DNA of 21,482 bases, from the NCBI GenBank assembly GCA_040900345.1, contig JBBDZE010000022.1:1-21482 (forward strand), given 5' to 3'. This document shows, piece after piece, positions 1 through 7,726 of the stretch. The position numbers and the translations under genes were made by a program. The notes beneath the pieces are model-generated. The model worked only from the letters and a program-made list of their open reading frames with translations. It was not told the origin of the DNA and did no database searches. Numbering within the stretch: position 1 is the stretch's first letter; every line of letters begins with the position of its first letter. This stretch comes from JBBDZE01 sp040900345. GTDB taxonomy: Bacteria; Patescibacteriota; Minisyncoccia; Spechtbacterales; 2-12-FULL-38-22.

Positions 1-1923
1 CCTCTCCGGAGTCCCAGGTGCCGTTGGCGTTGGTGTCGGAGAAGGTGATGCGGGAAGTTGCCGCGGTTACCGAAAGGGCTGTGTTTGTTGATGTATCTGT
101 CCTGCCTGTAGCGCCTCCACCACCATTACCACCGCCACCGCCAGAACCAGAGGAGCCTGCGGCATTAGTGCTTCCACCTTCACCTCCTACACCACTACCG
201 CCACTACCGCCGCCGTTAGATCCACTTCCGTTTAAAGATGCGGACCCACCACCAAGACCATTTCCCTTTGAACCGCCCGAACCGCCACTCACACTGACAG
301 TCCCAGCAGTAACACTGGGAGCATTCAGCCAGGCAGTGCCGCCGGCACCACCGGCACCACCAGAACCAGGAGATCCGCCGCCGCCGCCTTGACCGAAGTT
401 TGAAAAACTACTTGAAGCATTACCGCCCGTAGAACCATTTGCCCCGCTAGATCCAGAAGAACCCGTTGCAGTGATGGTTCCCTCGTTAGACACCGAAACA
501 GCGGAGTGCAAAACAACGATGCCGCCGCCGGCACCACCAGCACCACCATTTCCGCCGGCACCACCAGCACCACCAGAGCTAGTACCGCTGGATCCGGCAC
601 TACACTGGCCACTCCCACCGCCGGCTCCTTTGGCCCCTCCGCCTCCACCAGATCCAATAGAAATAACAGAGCCAAAAGTAGCCGCTACATTACTACCGGC
701 CGTACCTGCTGTACCGGCACTCCCGGCACCACCTTTTGTTCCAGCTCCTGTACCAGAAGTTCCGGCCGTACCTGCTGTACCGGCACCGTTATAGCCTCCG
801 CCTCCGCCTCCGCCTGCCGTTCCACCAGCACCTCCGCCCCCGAATTGACCATCGGCTCCACCCCCGGGATTGCCACCTCGCTGGCCTCCACCTCCCGCGC
901 CCGGCCCTTCACCAGCGCTTCCTGCACTTCCAATTGCTCCGGCACTTCCATTCTGTGTGCCAGCACCCACTGGACATGAAGGGCTGGCTCCCCCTGTGCC
1001 GCCGCTCGTTGCCCCTGATCCTCCCGTATACCCCCTGCCTGTCATGCTAACACTTGCTCCACTGGAAACAGAAACTACGCCGCTTGCTTCCAGCCATAAA
1101 ATTCCTCCTGTGCCGCTCGAGGTGTTCCAAGCAGGAGCTGTAAGCGTGCCTCCCGACACTGTAACGGTAGAGTAAAGCGGAATTCGAATGACTTGAGCAC
1201 AGTTAGTATCCGAACTATTACACCTGCTATTGGTGCTTTGTGTATAGGTATTTGAGAGCGAAGGAGACACTGATAGCTCGGTAGCGGATACCACTTCGGA
1301 TATCTCCGTTAATTCGTAGGTGCCGGGCGTGCCCCCTTTCATTTGCATAATGAGAACGATATCCCCCGCATAAAAACCGCTAGTGGAAACCGCGTGAATA
1401 GTCCCGCCCGTGGAACCGCTTCCTGAGTTCTGCGTTGTGGCGATTTGGTTAATGGTAGTCGTGCCGGAAGAAACCGAAAGCACCCCATCATTACCGGTAG
1501 CGAAATCGTATATAGCGTCGGTATCGGCACCTAGCACTACCGTACGAGTTCCGGCAGAATCGCAGTTGCCGCTGTCGTCCAGCACGATATTTGTGGGGAC
1601 GGTATCTCCCCGTGTATTGCCGCACAGAACACTGCCTGCGGGAAGAACCAGAGCTTTGAGCGTGTCCCCTGCTAATATGGCTGCTGCCGTGCCGGCTCCC
1701 GTGGTGCCGGTGCCGTCTGAATCTAAGAAGGTGTCTGTGTCGGGTGCTGGTAAGGTGAGGTCAAAGACGAGGACATTCTCATTGCCGGGGTTGGGACTTG
1801 CTGCAGGAGCATTGTTGTTGGTGAAGGTTGGGGAGGAGGCGAAGGCCACACCGGCAAAGAGCGCTGCGGCGGCAGAGATGAGGAGTATTAAGGGAAGTGC
1901 TTTGTTGGAAGAGGAGGGTGTCA
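1..1923 (-). CDS. Secreted glycine-rich surface protein, partial (runs off left edge)
   Basis: An uninterrupted minus-strand frame of 641 codons starts at ATG 1921-1923 and leaves the window without a stop. The N-terminus has a signal peptide: a short polar start, a hydrophobic stretch (LPLILLISAAAALFAGV) and a probable cleavage after AFA around residue 29. Residues about 30-290 are a beta-rich, Thr/Ser/Asp-rich region. It contains a piece near residues 180-205 (GDIVLIMQMKGGTPGTYE) that resembles a recurring motif of AgmC-like and other surface proteins carrying glycine-rich tracts. Residues about 295-605 are almost all Gly, Ala, Ser and Thr in GGAGG/AGTAGT patterns. The visible end has an Asp/Asn-rich DTNANGTWDSGE motif like a calcium-binding loop. 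The protein is probably exported and cell-surface; its function is unknown. No Shine-Dalgarno sequence is visible. The proline-rich plus-strand frames here are its antisense shadows. Confidence 0.85.
696..786. repeat. 25-bp direct repeat inside the glycine-rich gene
   Basis: Positions 696-720 and 762-786 are identical over 25 bases, 66 bases apart. They encode repeated Ala-Gly-Thr tracts of the surface protein. Similar near-identical short repeats occur around 522-575. Such low-complexity DNA is prone to slippage, so repeat number may vary between strains. Confidence 0.7.
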
Positions 1924-2018
1924 TACACTCACGCGAAGGAAAGACCTGTCGCAACACGAGGGCAAGGATTCCCGAAGGAGGCAGTTATTCTTACCATGAG
2001 GCACGAAGTCATAGCATT

Positions 2019-2027
2019 ATGATAGCA
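2019..2027 (-). promoter_or_regulatory. Possible extended -10 promoter for the glycine-rich gene
   Basis: On the minus strand this reads TGCTATCAT, an extended -10 box (TGn plus TATCAT, 5 of 6). No good -35 lies 16-18 bases upstream. It would give a leader of about 90 bases before ATG 1923. This 160-base gap otherwise shows no gene. Confidence 0.3.
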
Positions 2028-2083
2028 TTGGCGGGCTCTTTTTTCCTGCTTCAACCTGTGAATAATAACATCTTGGGAAAACA

Positions 2084-3499
2084 TTATAGCCCATTGCGCT
2101 CACAAATTCTTTTATACTCAAGGTAGCTTCTTCTTGGAGTCCGCTTAAAAGTATCAAAATCCACCTCAACCAGGCCAAACCGCTTGGTGTACCCCTCGCC
2201 CCACTCAAAATTGTCCAGCAAGGACCAGTGAAAGTACCCGCGCACGTCAGCACCATCGGCAATGGCCTTGTGTAGCCACTCCAAATGGTCGCGAATGAAT
2301 GACGGACGCTGGTCGTCATCTGCGTCGGCGATGCCGTTCTCGGTTATATAGATAGGTTTTTTATAACGTTTTGCAATGTTTACTATGTGATAGATGCCCT
2401 CAGGCCAAATTTCCCAGTCAAAATCGGTTCGGAGGCGACTCGTATCTTTGATGTGCCACTTCCAGGGAGCGGACCATCGAACATGGAGGAGTACCCCGAA
2501 ATAGTAGTTGACCGCCATAAAATCTTGTTCTTTGCGGCTGCCGTTCAAAAACCATTTATTCGCAAAGTGGTCGGTGAGTCCTTTCGCGATGCGTGAGAGC
2601 ATTCGGTCCTGGTATGCTACAAAGTACGTCATCGCGTACACCACCCCCACGTGTGCGTCCGGTCGCAAATCCTTGAAGGCACGGTATGCCCGTTTATGAG
2701 CTGCTCTTTGTAAATACATTGACCGCACGAACCCCAAAATGCTCTTTTGGTGAGGTGGAAAAATGCCGAGAGAGTACCCCATGAGAGAAACCACATTCGG
2801 CTCGTTGATGGTAAACCAGAACTGGGCCTCCTCACCCAGCTCTTCGGCAACGTACCTTGTATAACGTTCAAAAAAGTTAATAGTTTTTCGGCTGTTCCAG
2901 CCGCCTTTTTCAGCGACCCACTGGGGCAAGGTAAAGTGGAGTATGGTCACGAACGGTTCCAGCCCCCGTTCTTTGGCCGCGCGAATCATTTTGCGGTAGT
3001 GTTCAGTCGCCTCCCGGCTGAACTCCCCTTCGCGCGGCTCAATGCGCGACCATTCAAGCGAAAACCGCGCCGCGTTGTTGTTGAACGAGGCGGCGATATC
3101 AAAATCTTCCTCGTAACGGTTATACGAGTCGCATGCGGCACCTGATTTGTATGGCACGCGCCCTTCCTGCTCGGTGCGCCACCAATCGTTGGCAGTGTTA
3201 TTGCCCTCAATTTGATGGGACGAAGTTGCGGTTCCCCAAAGGAACCCTTTGGGGAACCGCAACTGGGAAGGGGTCGGGAAAGAATCAGGAACCGGGGCAT
3301 TGCCACTCGGCTCGACGGAGCTCGCCGGCAATGCCCGCGAAAGCAACACTCGTTGCTTTCGCCCCGTAGTGGAAGCAGCGAGGCGACCTGTGGGCCCAGG
3401 ACGCCGCGCGTTGGAACCGAAAGGTTCCAACGAGTCCTGTCGCAGACAGGACGACGTTGAGGTCCCCCAGTAAAAGCCTTCAGGAAATTCGTGATGCAT
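2084..3499 (-). CDS. GH1 family glycosidase (beta-glucosidase-like) with in-frame palindromic insertion
   Basis: This 471-residue protein has a recognisable GH1 (beta/alpha)8 core and probably hydrolyses beta-glycosides. The acid/base Glu233 is in TINEPN and the nucleophile Glu387 is in YITENG. The HWSLLDNFEWGEGY aglycone/sugar-binding segment covers residues about 424-437. The N-terminal signature FPKGFLWGTATSSHQIEG is at residues 82-99, but a near copy, FPEGFYWGTSTSS, also sits at residues 5-17. The 77-residue offset (231 bp, in frame) holds low-complexity sequence and a string of perfect DNA hairpins. Start ATG 3497-3499 lies one base after the stop of the upstream minus-strand gene, so the two are probably co-transcribed. 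No signal peptide is seen. Starting further in would keep the intact second signature, but no ATG lies close before it. The core assignment is firm; substrate is unknown. Confidence 0.9.
   Translation of the reverse strand: MHHEFPEGFYWGTSTSSCLRQDSLEPFGSNARRPGPTGRLAASTTGRKQRVLLSRALPASSVEPSGNAPVPDSFPTPSQLRFPKGFLWGTATSSHQIEGNNTANDWWRTEQEGRVPYKSGAACDSYNRYEEDFDIAASFNNNAARFSLEWSRIEPREGEFSREATEHYRKMIRAAKERGLEPFVTILHFTLPQWVAEKGGWNSRKTINFFERYTRYVAEELGEEAQFWFTINEPNVVSLMGYSLGIFPPHQKSILGFVRSMYLQRAAHKRAYRAFKDLRPDAHVGVVYAMTYFVAYQDRMLSRIAKGLTDHFANKWFLNGSRKEQDFMAVNYYFGVLLHVRWSAPWKWHIKDTSRLRTDFDWEIWPEGIYHIVNIAKRYKKPIYITENGIADADDDQRPSFIRDHLEWLHKAIADGADVRGYFHWSLLDNFEWGEGYTKRFGLVEVDFDTFKRTPRRSYLEYKRICERNGL
3218..3487 (-). 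repeat. Duplicated GH1 N-terminal motif flanking the insertion
   Basis: The 13-residue motif F-P-[EK]-G-F-[YL]-W-G-T-[SA]-T-S-S is encoded twice, at 3449-3487 and 3218-3256. The copies differ at many third codon positions, so this is not a fresh exact duplication. The second copy continues into the rest of the GH1 signature and must be the structural one. The spacing of 231 bp keeps the frame. Confidence 0.8.
3224..3452. repeat. Array of five perfect hairpins inside the GH1 coding sequence
   Basis: Five back-to-back perfect inverted repeats lie within 229 bases: 3224-3242/3246-3264 (19-bp arms, 3-base loop); 3295-3304/3327-3336 (10 bp); 3337-3347/3352-3362 (11 bp, loop actc); 3409-3418/3423-3432 (10 bp, GAAA loop); 3434-3441/3445-3452 (8 bp, loop gca). 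The 8-base palindrome tgggccca lies at 3391-3398. The array covers almost exactly the stretch between the two GH1 motif copies. The first hairpin also covers the second motif copy. All frames needed for the protein remain open. Confidence 0.85.
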
Positions 3500-3500
3500 A

Positions 3501-4136
3501 CTACTTGGAAAGCTTGATTACTACGTTCTGCGCATGACGTGTGAGCTTCGACAGGGCAGGTTCGGACTCGACAACGACAGGTCGCGAAGGGGCTACATGC
3601 GTAACAAGTTCTTTTTCAAGCGCAAGCAACCGGGCATCCGGAGAAGGACATCCTTCGTGGGTGGTGAACGGATCGTTTTCTATCTGCCATGCGACGACTG
3701 TGGCGGTATCTTTAAAATGCGCGGTCGCGGCCCGAAGGTACTGAAAAAGCGACTGCGTAAAGGCCGGATCAAGCCCATCCGCTCCTACCCAGGCGGGTAG
3801 GGAGCACGCGGCTTCGCGTCCAGGTTGTGTATACCCCAGCACGAGCGTCGCCTTCACGCCGCGTGCCTCCAGAATTGCGAGTATGGCTTCAATGGCGGAG
3901 AAGTCATACTCGCCTTGCCGGGGCGCTACCTCGCTCCACGGCACGCCAACACGTACATGGTTTGGATTGTGCTGAGCCAACAAGGCTTCGACAGTTTGAG
4001 AAGATGTAAGTGTGGCCTGCCACGCTCCCCGTGTAGGGGCGGGCGTAGAAAAAGCAACCGCGACGTAAGCAACCACAAACCCCGCATAGATAAGAATTAC
4101 CAATGCGAAAAGTGCTTTGGAAAATCGATACAGCAT
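3501..4136 (-). CDS. Membrane-anchored TIM-barrel glycosidase-like protein, truncated and degenerate
   Basis: The 211-residue protein starts at ATG 4134-4136; a GTG at 4149-4151 is an upstream alternative. Residues about 8-29 form one transmembrane segment. The rest resembles the first part of a glycoside-hydrolase (beta/alpha)8 barrel of the GH42/GH5-like type: RVGVPWSEVAPRQGEYDFSAIE (61-82) and VVAWQIENDP (147-156). The usual N-E-P acid/base position reads N-D-P (Asp155). The protein stops at residue 211, before the later strands where the nucleophile would lie. It is therefore probably not an active retaining glycosidase, but could be a binding protein or a decaying gene. Its stop is one base before the GH1 start, so the pair is probably an operon. 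The exact family is uncertain. Confidence 0.65.
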   Translation of the reverse strand: MLYRFSKALFALVILIYAGFVVAYVAVAFSTPAPTRGAWQATLTSSQTVEALLAQHNPNHVRVGVPWSEVAPRQGEYDFSAIEAILAILEARGVKATLVLGYTQPGREAACSLPAWVGADGLDPAFTQSLFQYLRAATAHFKDTATVVAWQIENDPFTTHEGCPSPDARLLALEKELVTHVAPSRPVVVESEPALSKLTRHAQNVVIKLSK

Positions 4137-4142
4137 ACGGGT

Positions 4143-4148
4143 AGTATA
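4143..4148 (-). promoter_or_regulatory. -10 box (TATACT) for the membrane-anchored glycosidase-like gene
   Basis: Minus-strand TATACT ends 7 bases before ATG 4136, so transcription would begin at or next to the start codon (leaderless). No convincing -35 is present. The spacing supports ATG 4136 over the GTG at 4151, which overlaps the upstream side of this box. Confidence 0.35.
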
Positions 4149-4175
4149 CACTACGCCGGCCCGTGAGAGGCTATC

Positions 4176-4718
4176 TTATAGTGCGCCTCCCAGTTGAAAC
4201 CTTTGCGAAAGCGGCTTGTGGGGTGGTGCAGTGAAGCGATCGGCAACGGATGAAGCCGCGAACGAGTCGGGCTTGGTGGCTACCTGAAAACCCGAGCCCT
4301 TCACCATACCAACCACCTCGCGGATCATATCTTTGGTCTCCCCATTTTGCCCCACGTCGATGTGAATAATAAGATTGTCGCGCACGAACTCATCGCCTAA
4401 AAATTCCGTCAGGCGCGGTACCACATTGTGCGCCAGCGTGAGCGAAAGGGCGGTCTCATTATAAATCTTTTGGCGCAACGACTTTGCGGTAAATACCTGA
4501 TTCTTGCAAATAAAGGCCCTCCCTCCGGCACCTACACGATGAACCACAACTGCCGTAGCGTAGTTGACCTCGCCATACCCCTCAGAGTCGGACCCAATGA
4601 TGATTTTATAACTTCGCTGGCGCTCGGCTTGCGTGTAGGAAAAAACAGCCTCAAGAACCTCGTCAAACGTGAGGTGCTGATGCGAAAGCGAGATAAATTT
4701 TGAAAAATCAAAGTCCAT
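4176..4718 (-). CDS. YkuK/DUF458 family RNase H-like protein
   Basis: This 180-residue protein matches the DUF458 (YkuK) family in its conserved blocks. These are IIIGSDSEGYGEVNYATAVVVHR (about 39-61), SLRQKIYNETALSL (about 80-93), and IHIDVGQNGETKDMIREVVGMVKGSGF (about 118-144), followed by KPDSFAASSVADRFT. The family has an RNase H-like fold with conserved acidic residues; here Asp43 and the Asp of HIDVG are candidates for metal binding. The biochemical role of the family is not well established. Start ATG 4716-4718 follows a promoter at nearly leaderless spacing. The gene is divergent from uvrB and upstream of the two glycosidase-like genes, 39 bp before the next start. Confidence 0.85.
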   Translation of the reverse strand: MDFDFSKFISLSHQHLTFDEVLEAVFSYTQAERQRSYKIIIGSDSEGYGEVNYATAVVVHRVGAGGRAFICKNQVFTAKSLRQKIYNETALSLTLAHNVVPRLTEFLGDEFVRDNLIIHIDVGQNGETKDMIREVVGMVKGSGFQVATKPDSFAASSVADRFTAPPHKPLSQRFQLGGAL

Positions 4719-4727
4719 AGCGCCCCC

Positions 4728-4756
4728 ATTATGCCATACTATAGGTACCCGGACAA
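4728..4756 (-). promoter_or_regulatory. Promoter of the YkuK-like gene
   Basis: On the minus strand: -35 TTGTCC (4751-4756), 17-base spacer, -10 CATAAT (4728-4733). The predicted start is near 4721 and the ATG is at 4718, giving a leaderless or nearly leaderless mRNA. Confidence 0.5.
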
Positions 4757-4767
4757 TACGCAGATAA

Positions 4768-4796
4768 TAGACATATGTGCTTGTGTGTCGTATAAT
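4768..4796 (+). promoter_or_regulatory. Promoter of uvrB-truB
   Basis: -35 TAGACA (4768-4773, 5 of 6), 17-base spacer, -10 TATAAT (4791-4796, 6 of 6). The predicted start near 4803 leaves a leader of about 20 bases with no Shine-Dalgarno sequence. It is divergent from the YkuK promoter. No LexA-like box is obvious. Confidence 0.7.
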
Positions 4797-4822
4797 TAGG
4801 CCCCACGAAACAGCCTTCTATT

Positions 4823-6736
4823 ATGGACTTTCGTCTCACAACTGACTTTGTGCCTCAAGGTGACCAGGGCGCGGCCATTGACGCGCTTACCGAGGGCCTG
4901 GATAACGGCGTGCGCGACCAGGTGCTCCATGGCGTCACGGGGTCGGGAAAGACCTTTACCGTCGCTTCGGTCATTGAACACACCAACAAGCCAACGTTGG
5001 TCATTTCGCATAATAAAACCCTTGCCTGGCAGCTCTATCAAGAATTTAAGGAGTTTTTCGGGGAAAATTCGGTGCATTATTTTGTAAGCTATTATGACTT
5101 TTATCAACCTGAAGCCTACCTCCCCCAGACCGACACCTACATTGAAAAGGACGCGAGTATCAACGAAAAGATCGACAAAATGCGCCACGCGGCCGTGCAA
5201 AGCTTGCTCACCCGCCCCGACACGATTGTGGTGGCATCGGTTTCCTGTATCTATAACCTTGGCTCGCCGGAAACCTACCAAAAGGTAACGATGGATGTGC
5301 GCGAAGGACAGCGTTTTACGCGTAAAGATTTCTTGCGCGCCCTGGTAGCACTTGGATTCTCCCGCAATGATTTTGACCCTCGTTATGGTAATTTTCGAGT
5401 CAAGGGACCACGCATTGAAATACATCCGGCCAGTGGGGGTGATGCCATCCTCGTCACATTAGAAGCCGATGCGGTCCAGGAGATTCGTATTGGTGAGAAG
5501 CGCGTTGAGCACACCCAACTGTTCCCTGCGAATTTCTGGACGACCCCCGAAGATAAGCTTGATATCGCCATAGCGAATATTCGAACCGAGCTCGACGAAC
5601 AGCTCAAAGTATTGCGCGCCACCGGCAAAGAGTTGGAAGCGCACCGCCTGGAACAGAAAACCAACTACGACCTTGAAATGATGCAAGCCTTAGGCTATAC
5701 CTCGGGCGTAGAAAACTACTCGCGCCACCTGGAGTTTCGCGCCCCGGGCTCGCCTCCTTTTACCCTCCTCAACTACTTTCCCGACGATTTTCTCACCGTC
5801 GTAGACGAGTCGCACATCACCCTGCCGCAAATTCGCGGCATGTACCACGGCGACCGCGCGCGCAAGCAAACATTGATTGACTACGGTTTTCGGCTGCCCT
5901 CCGCCATTGATAACCGTCCCCTCACCTTCGCGGAGTTCGATACGCGCCGTGGCGAAACCATATATATGTCCGCCACGCCCGGAGAGTACGAGACCGAAAC
6001 AGCGGGACGTGCGCACATCGTGGAACAAATAATCCGGCCTACGGGCCTGTTGGACCCAGAAATTGAAGTGCGCTCAACCGAGCACCAAATGCAAAATGCC
6101 GTAGAGGAGCTAAAGCGGGTACGCGAAAAGGGCCAGCGGGCCCTGGTGGTCACAATTACCAAACGGCTCGCCGAAGATATCGCCGACTATTTGGCGGGGG
6201 AAGGGTTTAAGGTCAACTATATCCATTCCGACATCAAAACGCTGGAACGGCCCGCCATTATGAATAAGCTGCGCACAGGGGCCTACGACGTTGTGGTGGG
6301 CATTAACCTGCTGCGTGAAGGCCTGGACCTGCCCGAGGTTTCGCTCGTAATCATTCTTGACGCCGACAAAGAAGGTTTTTTGCGCAACGAAACGACCCTA
6401 CTGCAAACCATCGGACGCGCCGCACGCCACATTGAAGGCAAAGCGGTGCTCTACGCCGATAAGATGACCGCTTCCATGCGCGCAGCCATTGCCGAAACCA
6501 CGCACCGCCGCATTGTGCAAGAGCGCTACAATACAGAACATGGCATCACGCCGGAGGGTATTACGAAACGGCTTTTTGAAACGCCCGAAGACGCCGACGA
6601 TCTGGACGAGGAAGCACGCAGTGAGTTGGCGAGTCTCTCACGCCGCGAGCTGGAACGTCAGATGCGCGCGGCAGCAAAAGCCATGGACTTTGAACGCGCC
6701 GCCAAGCTACGCGACGAACTAAACCGCATGGAGTAG
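4823..6736 (+). CDS. uvrB: UvrABC system protein B (excinuclease helicase subunit)
   Basis: UvrB is the damage-verifying DNA translocase of nucleotide excision repair. It is loaded by UvrA and recruits UvrC. Seen here: an N-terminal Q-motif region, Walker A GVTGSGKT (37-44), the beta-hairpin region YYDFYQPEAYLPQTDTYIEKD-type sequence (about 90-111) that clamps one DNA strand, a DESH motif near 329-332, helicase motifs V/VI (VVVGINLLREGLDLPEVS and QTIGRAARH), and a C-terminal UVR coiled coil (ERQMRAAAKAMDFERAAKLRDEL, about 612-634) that binds UvrC. At 637 residues it is slightly shorter than E. coli UvrB (673), as expected for a compact genome. All key motifs are intact. Its stop is one base before truB ATG, so the two are co-transcribed. 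Confidence 0.98.
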   Translation: MDFRLTTDFVPQGDQGAAIDALTEGLDNGVRDQVLHGVTGSGKTFTVASVIEHTNKPTLVISHNKTLAWQLYQEFKEFFGENSVHYFVSYYDFYQPEAYLPQTDTYIEKDASINEKIDKMRHAAVQSLLTRPDTIVVASVSCIYNLGSPETYQKVTMDVREGQRFTRKDFLRALVALGFSRNDFDPRYGNFRVKGPRIEIHPASGGDAILVTLEADAVQEIRIGEKRVEHTQLFPANFWTTPEDKLDIAIANIRTELDEQLKVLRATGKELEAHRLEQKTNYDLEMMQALGYTSGVENYSRHLEFRAPGSPPFTLLNYFPDDFLTVVDESHITLPQIRGMYHGDRARKQTLIDYGFRLPSAIDNRPLTFAEFDTRRGETIYMSATPGEYETETAGRAHIVEQIIRPTGLLDPEIEVRSTEHQMQNAVEELKRVREKGQRALVVTITKRLAEDIADYLAGEGFKVNYIHSDIKTLERPAIMNKLRTGAYDVVVGINLLREGLDLPEVSLVIILDADKEGFLRNETTLLQTIGRAARHIEGKAVLYADKMTASMRAAIAETTHRRIVQERYNTEHGITPEGITKRLFETPEDADDLDEEARSELASLSRRELERQMRAAAKAMDFERAAKLRDELNRME

Positions 6737-6737
6737 T

Positions 6738-7382
6738 ATGGCCGTCCTTCTCATCAATAAACCTGAGGGTATTACCTCTCATGATGTAGTGGACCGTGTG
6801 CGCCGCATTACGGGAGAACGGCGCGTTGGCCACGCGGGCACACTCGATCCTTTCGCCCAAGGACTGCTTATTGTGCTCGTTGGGCGCGATGATACCAAAC
6901 GGCAGGCAGAATTTATGGGCCAAGAAAAAGAATACGTGACCACGCTTCGCCTGGGCCTGGAAACCGACTCGTTTGACCGAACGGGAGCCCCGACTACGCT
7001 CGCTTACGAGGGCCTTCCTCCCACTGAAGATGCGGTGCGGGCAGTGCTGAAACGATTTGTCGGGCCGCTTGAGCAAATCCCGCCAGCGTTCTCGGCTATT
7101 AACATTGGGGGGAAACGCGCCTACCACTTTGCCCGCAAAGGCGAGGTCCCAAACCTCAAGGCTCGCACCATAACCGTGCGCGAGCTGGAGCTCGTTGGTT
7201 ACGCGTGGCCCGATCTTCAGTTGCGCATGGCGGTCAGCTCCGGAACCTACGTGCGAGCCCTGGCACGCGATATCGGAAGGGCTCTTGGCACCGGAGCGCA
7301 CGTAAAGAACCTTACCCGCACACGCATCGGCGGTTACCGGCTTGCCCAAGCTAAAACCCTTGAAGAATTGGTGAAGATGTAG
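6738..7382 (+). CDS. truB: tRNA pseudouridine(55) synthase TruB, short form
   Basis: TruB makes pseudouridine 55 in the T-loop of tRNAs. The N-terminal INKPEGITSHDVVDRVR and the catalytic motif GHAGTLDPFAQGLL are present, with the catalytic Asp at residue 37. Further conserved pieces are the K(E)Y block near residue 57 and SGTYVRALARDIG near residues 168-180. The protein ends at residue 214, shortly after the catalytic domain. The C-terminal PUA-type domain of longer homologues (about 300 residues) is missing, a plausible lineage-typical reduction. It is translationally coupled to uvrB (one-base gap). The end of the gene also carries a promoter for rpsT. Confidence 0.95.
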   Translation: MAVLLINKPEGITSHDVVDRVRRITGERRVGHAGTLDPFAQGLLIVLVGRDDTKRQAEFMGQEKEYVTTLRLGLETDSFDRTGAPTTLAYEGLPPTEDAVRAVLKRFVGPLEQIPPAFSAINIGGKRAYHFARKGEVPNLKARTITVRELELVGYAWPDLQLRMAVSSGTYVRALARDIGRALGTGAHVKNLTRTRIGGYRLAQAKTLEELVKM

Positions 7383-7388
7383 TATAGT
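7360..7388 (+). promoter_or_regulatory. Promoter reading into the repeat leader and rpsT
   Basis: -35 TTGAAG (7360-7365), 17-base spacer, -10 TATAGT (7383-7388), overlapping the truB 3' end. Transcription from about 7395 would place the whole tandem-repeat tract in the rpsT 5' leader. Confidence 0.6.
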
Positions 7389-7412
7389 AGATTCGTTCAT
7401 TAATTAAGATTA

Positions 7413-7671
7413 CCCTACGCCACCTATCGGTGGCTCACAGCTTACCCAAGAGTAACCCTACGCCACCTATCNNNNNNNNNNNNNNNNNNNNNNNNNNNNN
7501 NNNNNNNNNNNNNNNNNNNNNNNNNNNNNNNNNNNNNNNNNNNNNNNNNNNNNNNNNNNNNNNNNNNNNNNGGTGGCTCACAGCTTACCCAAGAGTAGTA
7601 ACCCTACGCCACCTATCGGTGGCTCACAGCTTACCCAAGAGTAGTAACCCTACGCCACCTATCGGTGGCTC
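7413..7671 (+). repeat. 43/46-bp tandem repeat (minisatellite) between truB and rpsT, interrupted by an assembly gap
   Basis: The unit begins ccctacgccacctatcggtg and ends acccaagagta. Copies begin at 7413 (43 bp), 7456 (cut by the gap), one whose 3' part starts at 7572, 7602 (46 bp) and 7648 (partial, diverging at 7672). Length differs by an extra GTA. Each unit contains a gccacc-tatc-ggtggc hairpin and the 9-mer cccaagagt. The true copy number is unknown because of the Ns. There are no variable spacers, so it is not a CRISPR array. Confidence 0.9.
7472..7571. other. Assembly gap of 100 N
   Basis: Exactly 100 N within the tandem repeat. This is a conventional placeholder length, so the real distance between truB and rpsT is unknown. 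The gap most probably arose because short reads could not span the repeat. Confidence 0.98.
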
Positions 7672-7674
7672 AGG

Positions 7675-7726
7675 GTACTCAATTTTGCGGCCAATCGTGC
7701 TGCGCACTCTTGGGCAAAATTGGTAC
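7675..7726 (+). promoter_or_regulatory. Leader hairpin abutting the rpsT start codon
   Basis: gtactcaattttgc (7675-7688) pairs with gcaaaattggtac (7714-7726) as a 13-bp stem with one bulged T. The right arm ends at the base before the ATG. An inner gtgc-tgc-gcac mini-stem lies in the loop. The loop and arm edge carry actcttggg (7706-7714), the exact complement of cccaagagt in each upstream repeat (7445-7453, 7588-7596, 7634-7642). A role in S20 autoregulation or initiation control is inference. Confidence 0.55.

Noticed and set aside
18..1175. Several proline-, Thr- or Val-rich open frames on both strands at the left end
   Set aside because: They are antisense or off-frame readings of the glycine-codon-rich secreted protein (GGN repeats read as proline and alanine on the other strand); no starts, motifs or family resemblance.
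1975..2018. AAGGAGG at 1975-1981 followed by ATG at 1996 on the plus strand
   Set aside because: The frame ends after eight codons and the distance is long; probably a chance match.
6561..7400. 279-codon minus-strand ORF
   Set aside because: Antisense shadow of the uvrB 3' end and truB; composition follows the sense codons.
7413..7671. CRISPR array
   Set aside because: Units are contiguous 43/46-bp repeats without variable spacers, and no cas genes are present.
7430..7726. Longer N-terminus for S20 reading through the repeats and Ns
   Set aside because: S20 homologues start at the ATG at 7727; upstream residues are translated minisatellite and unknown bases.
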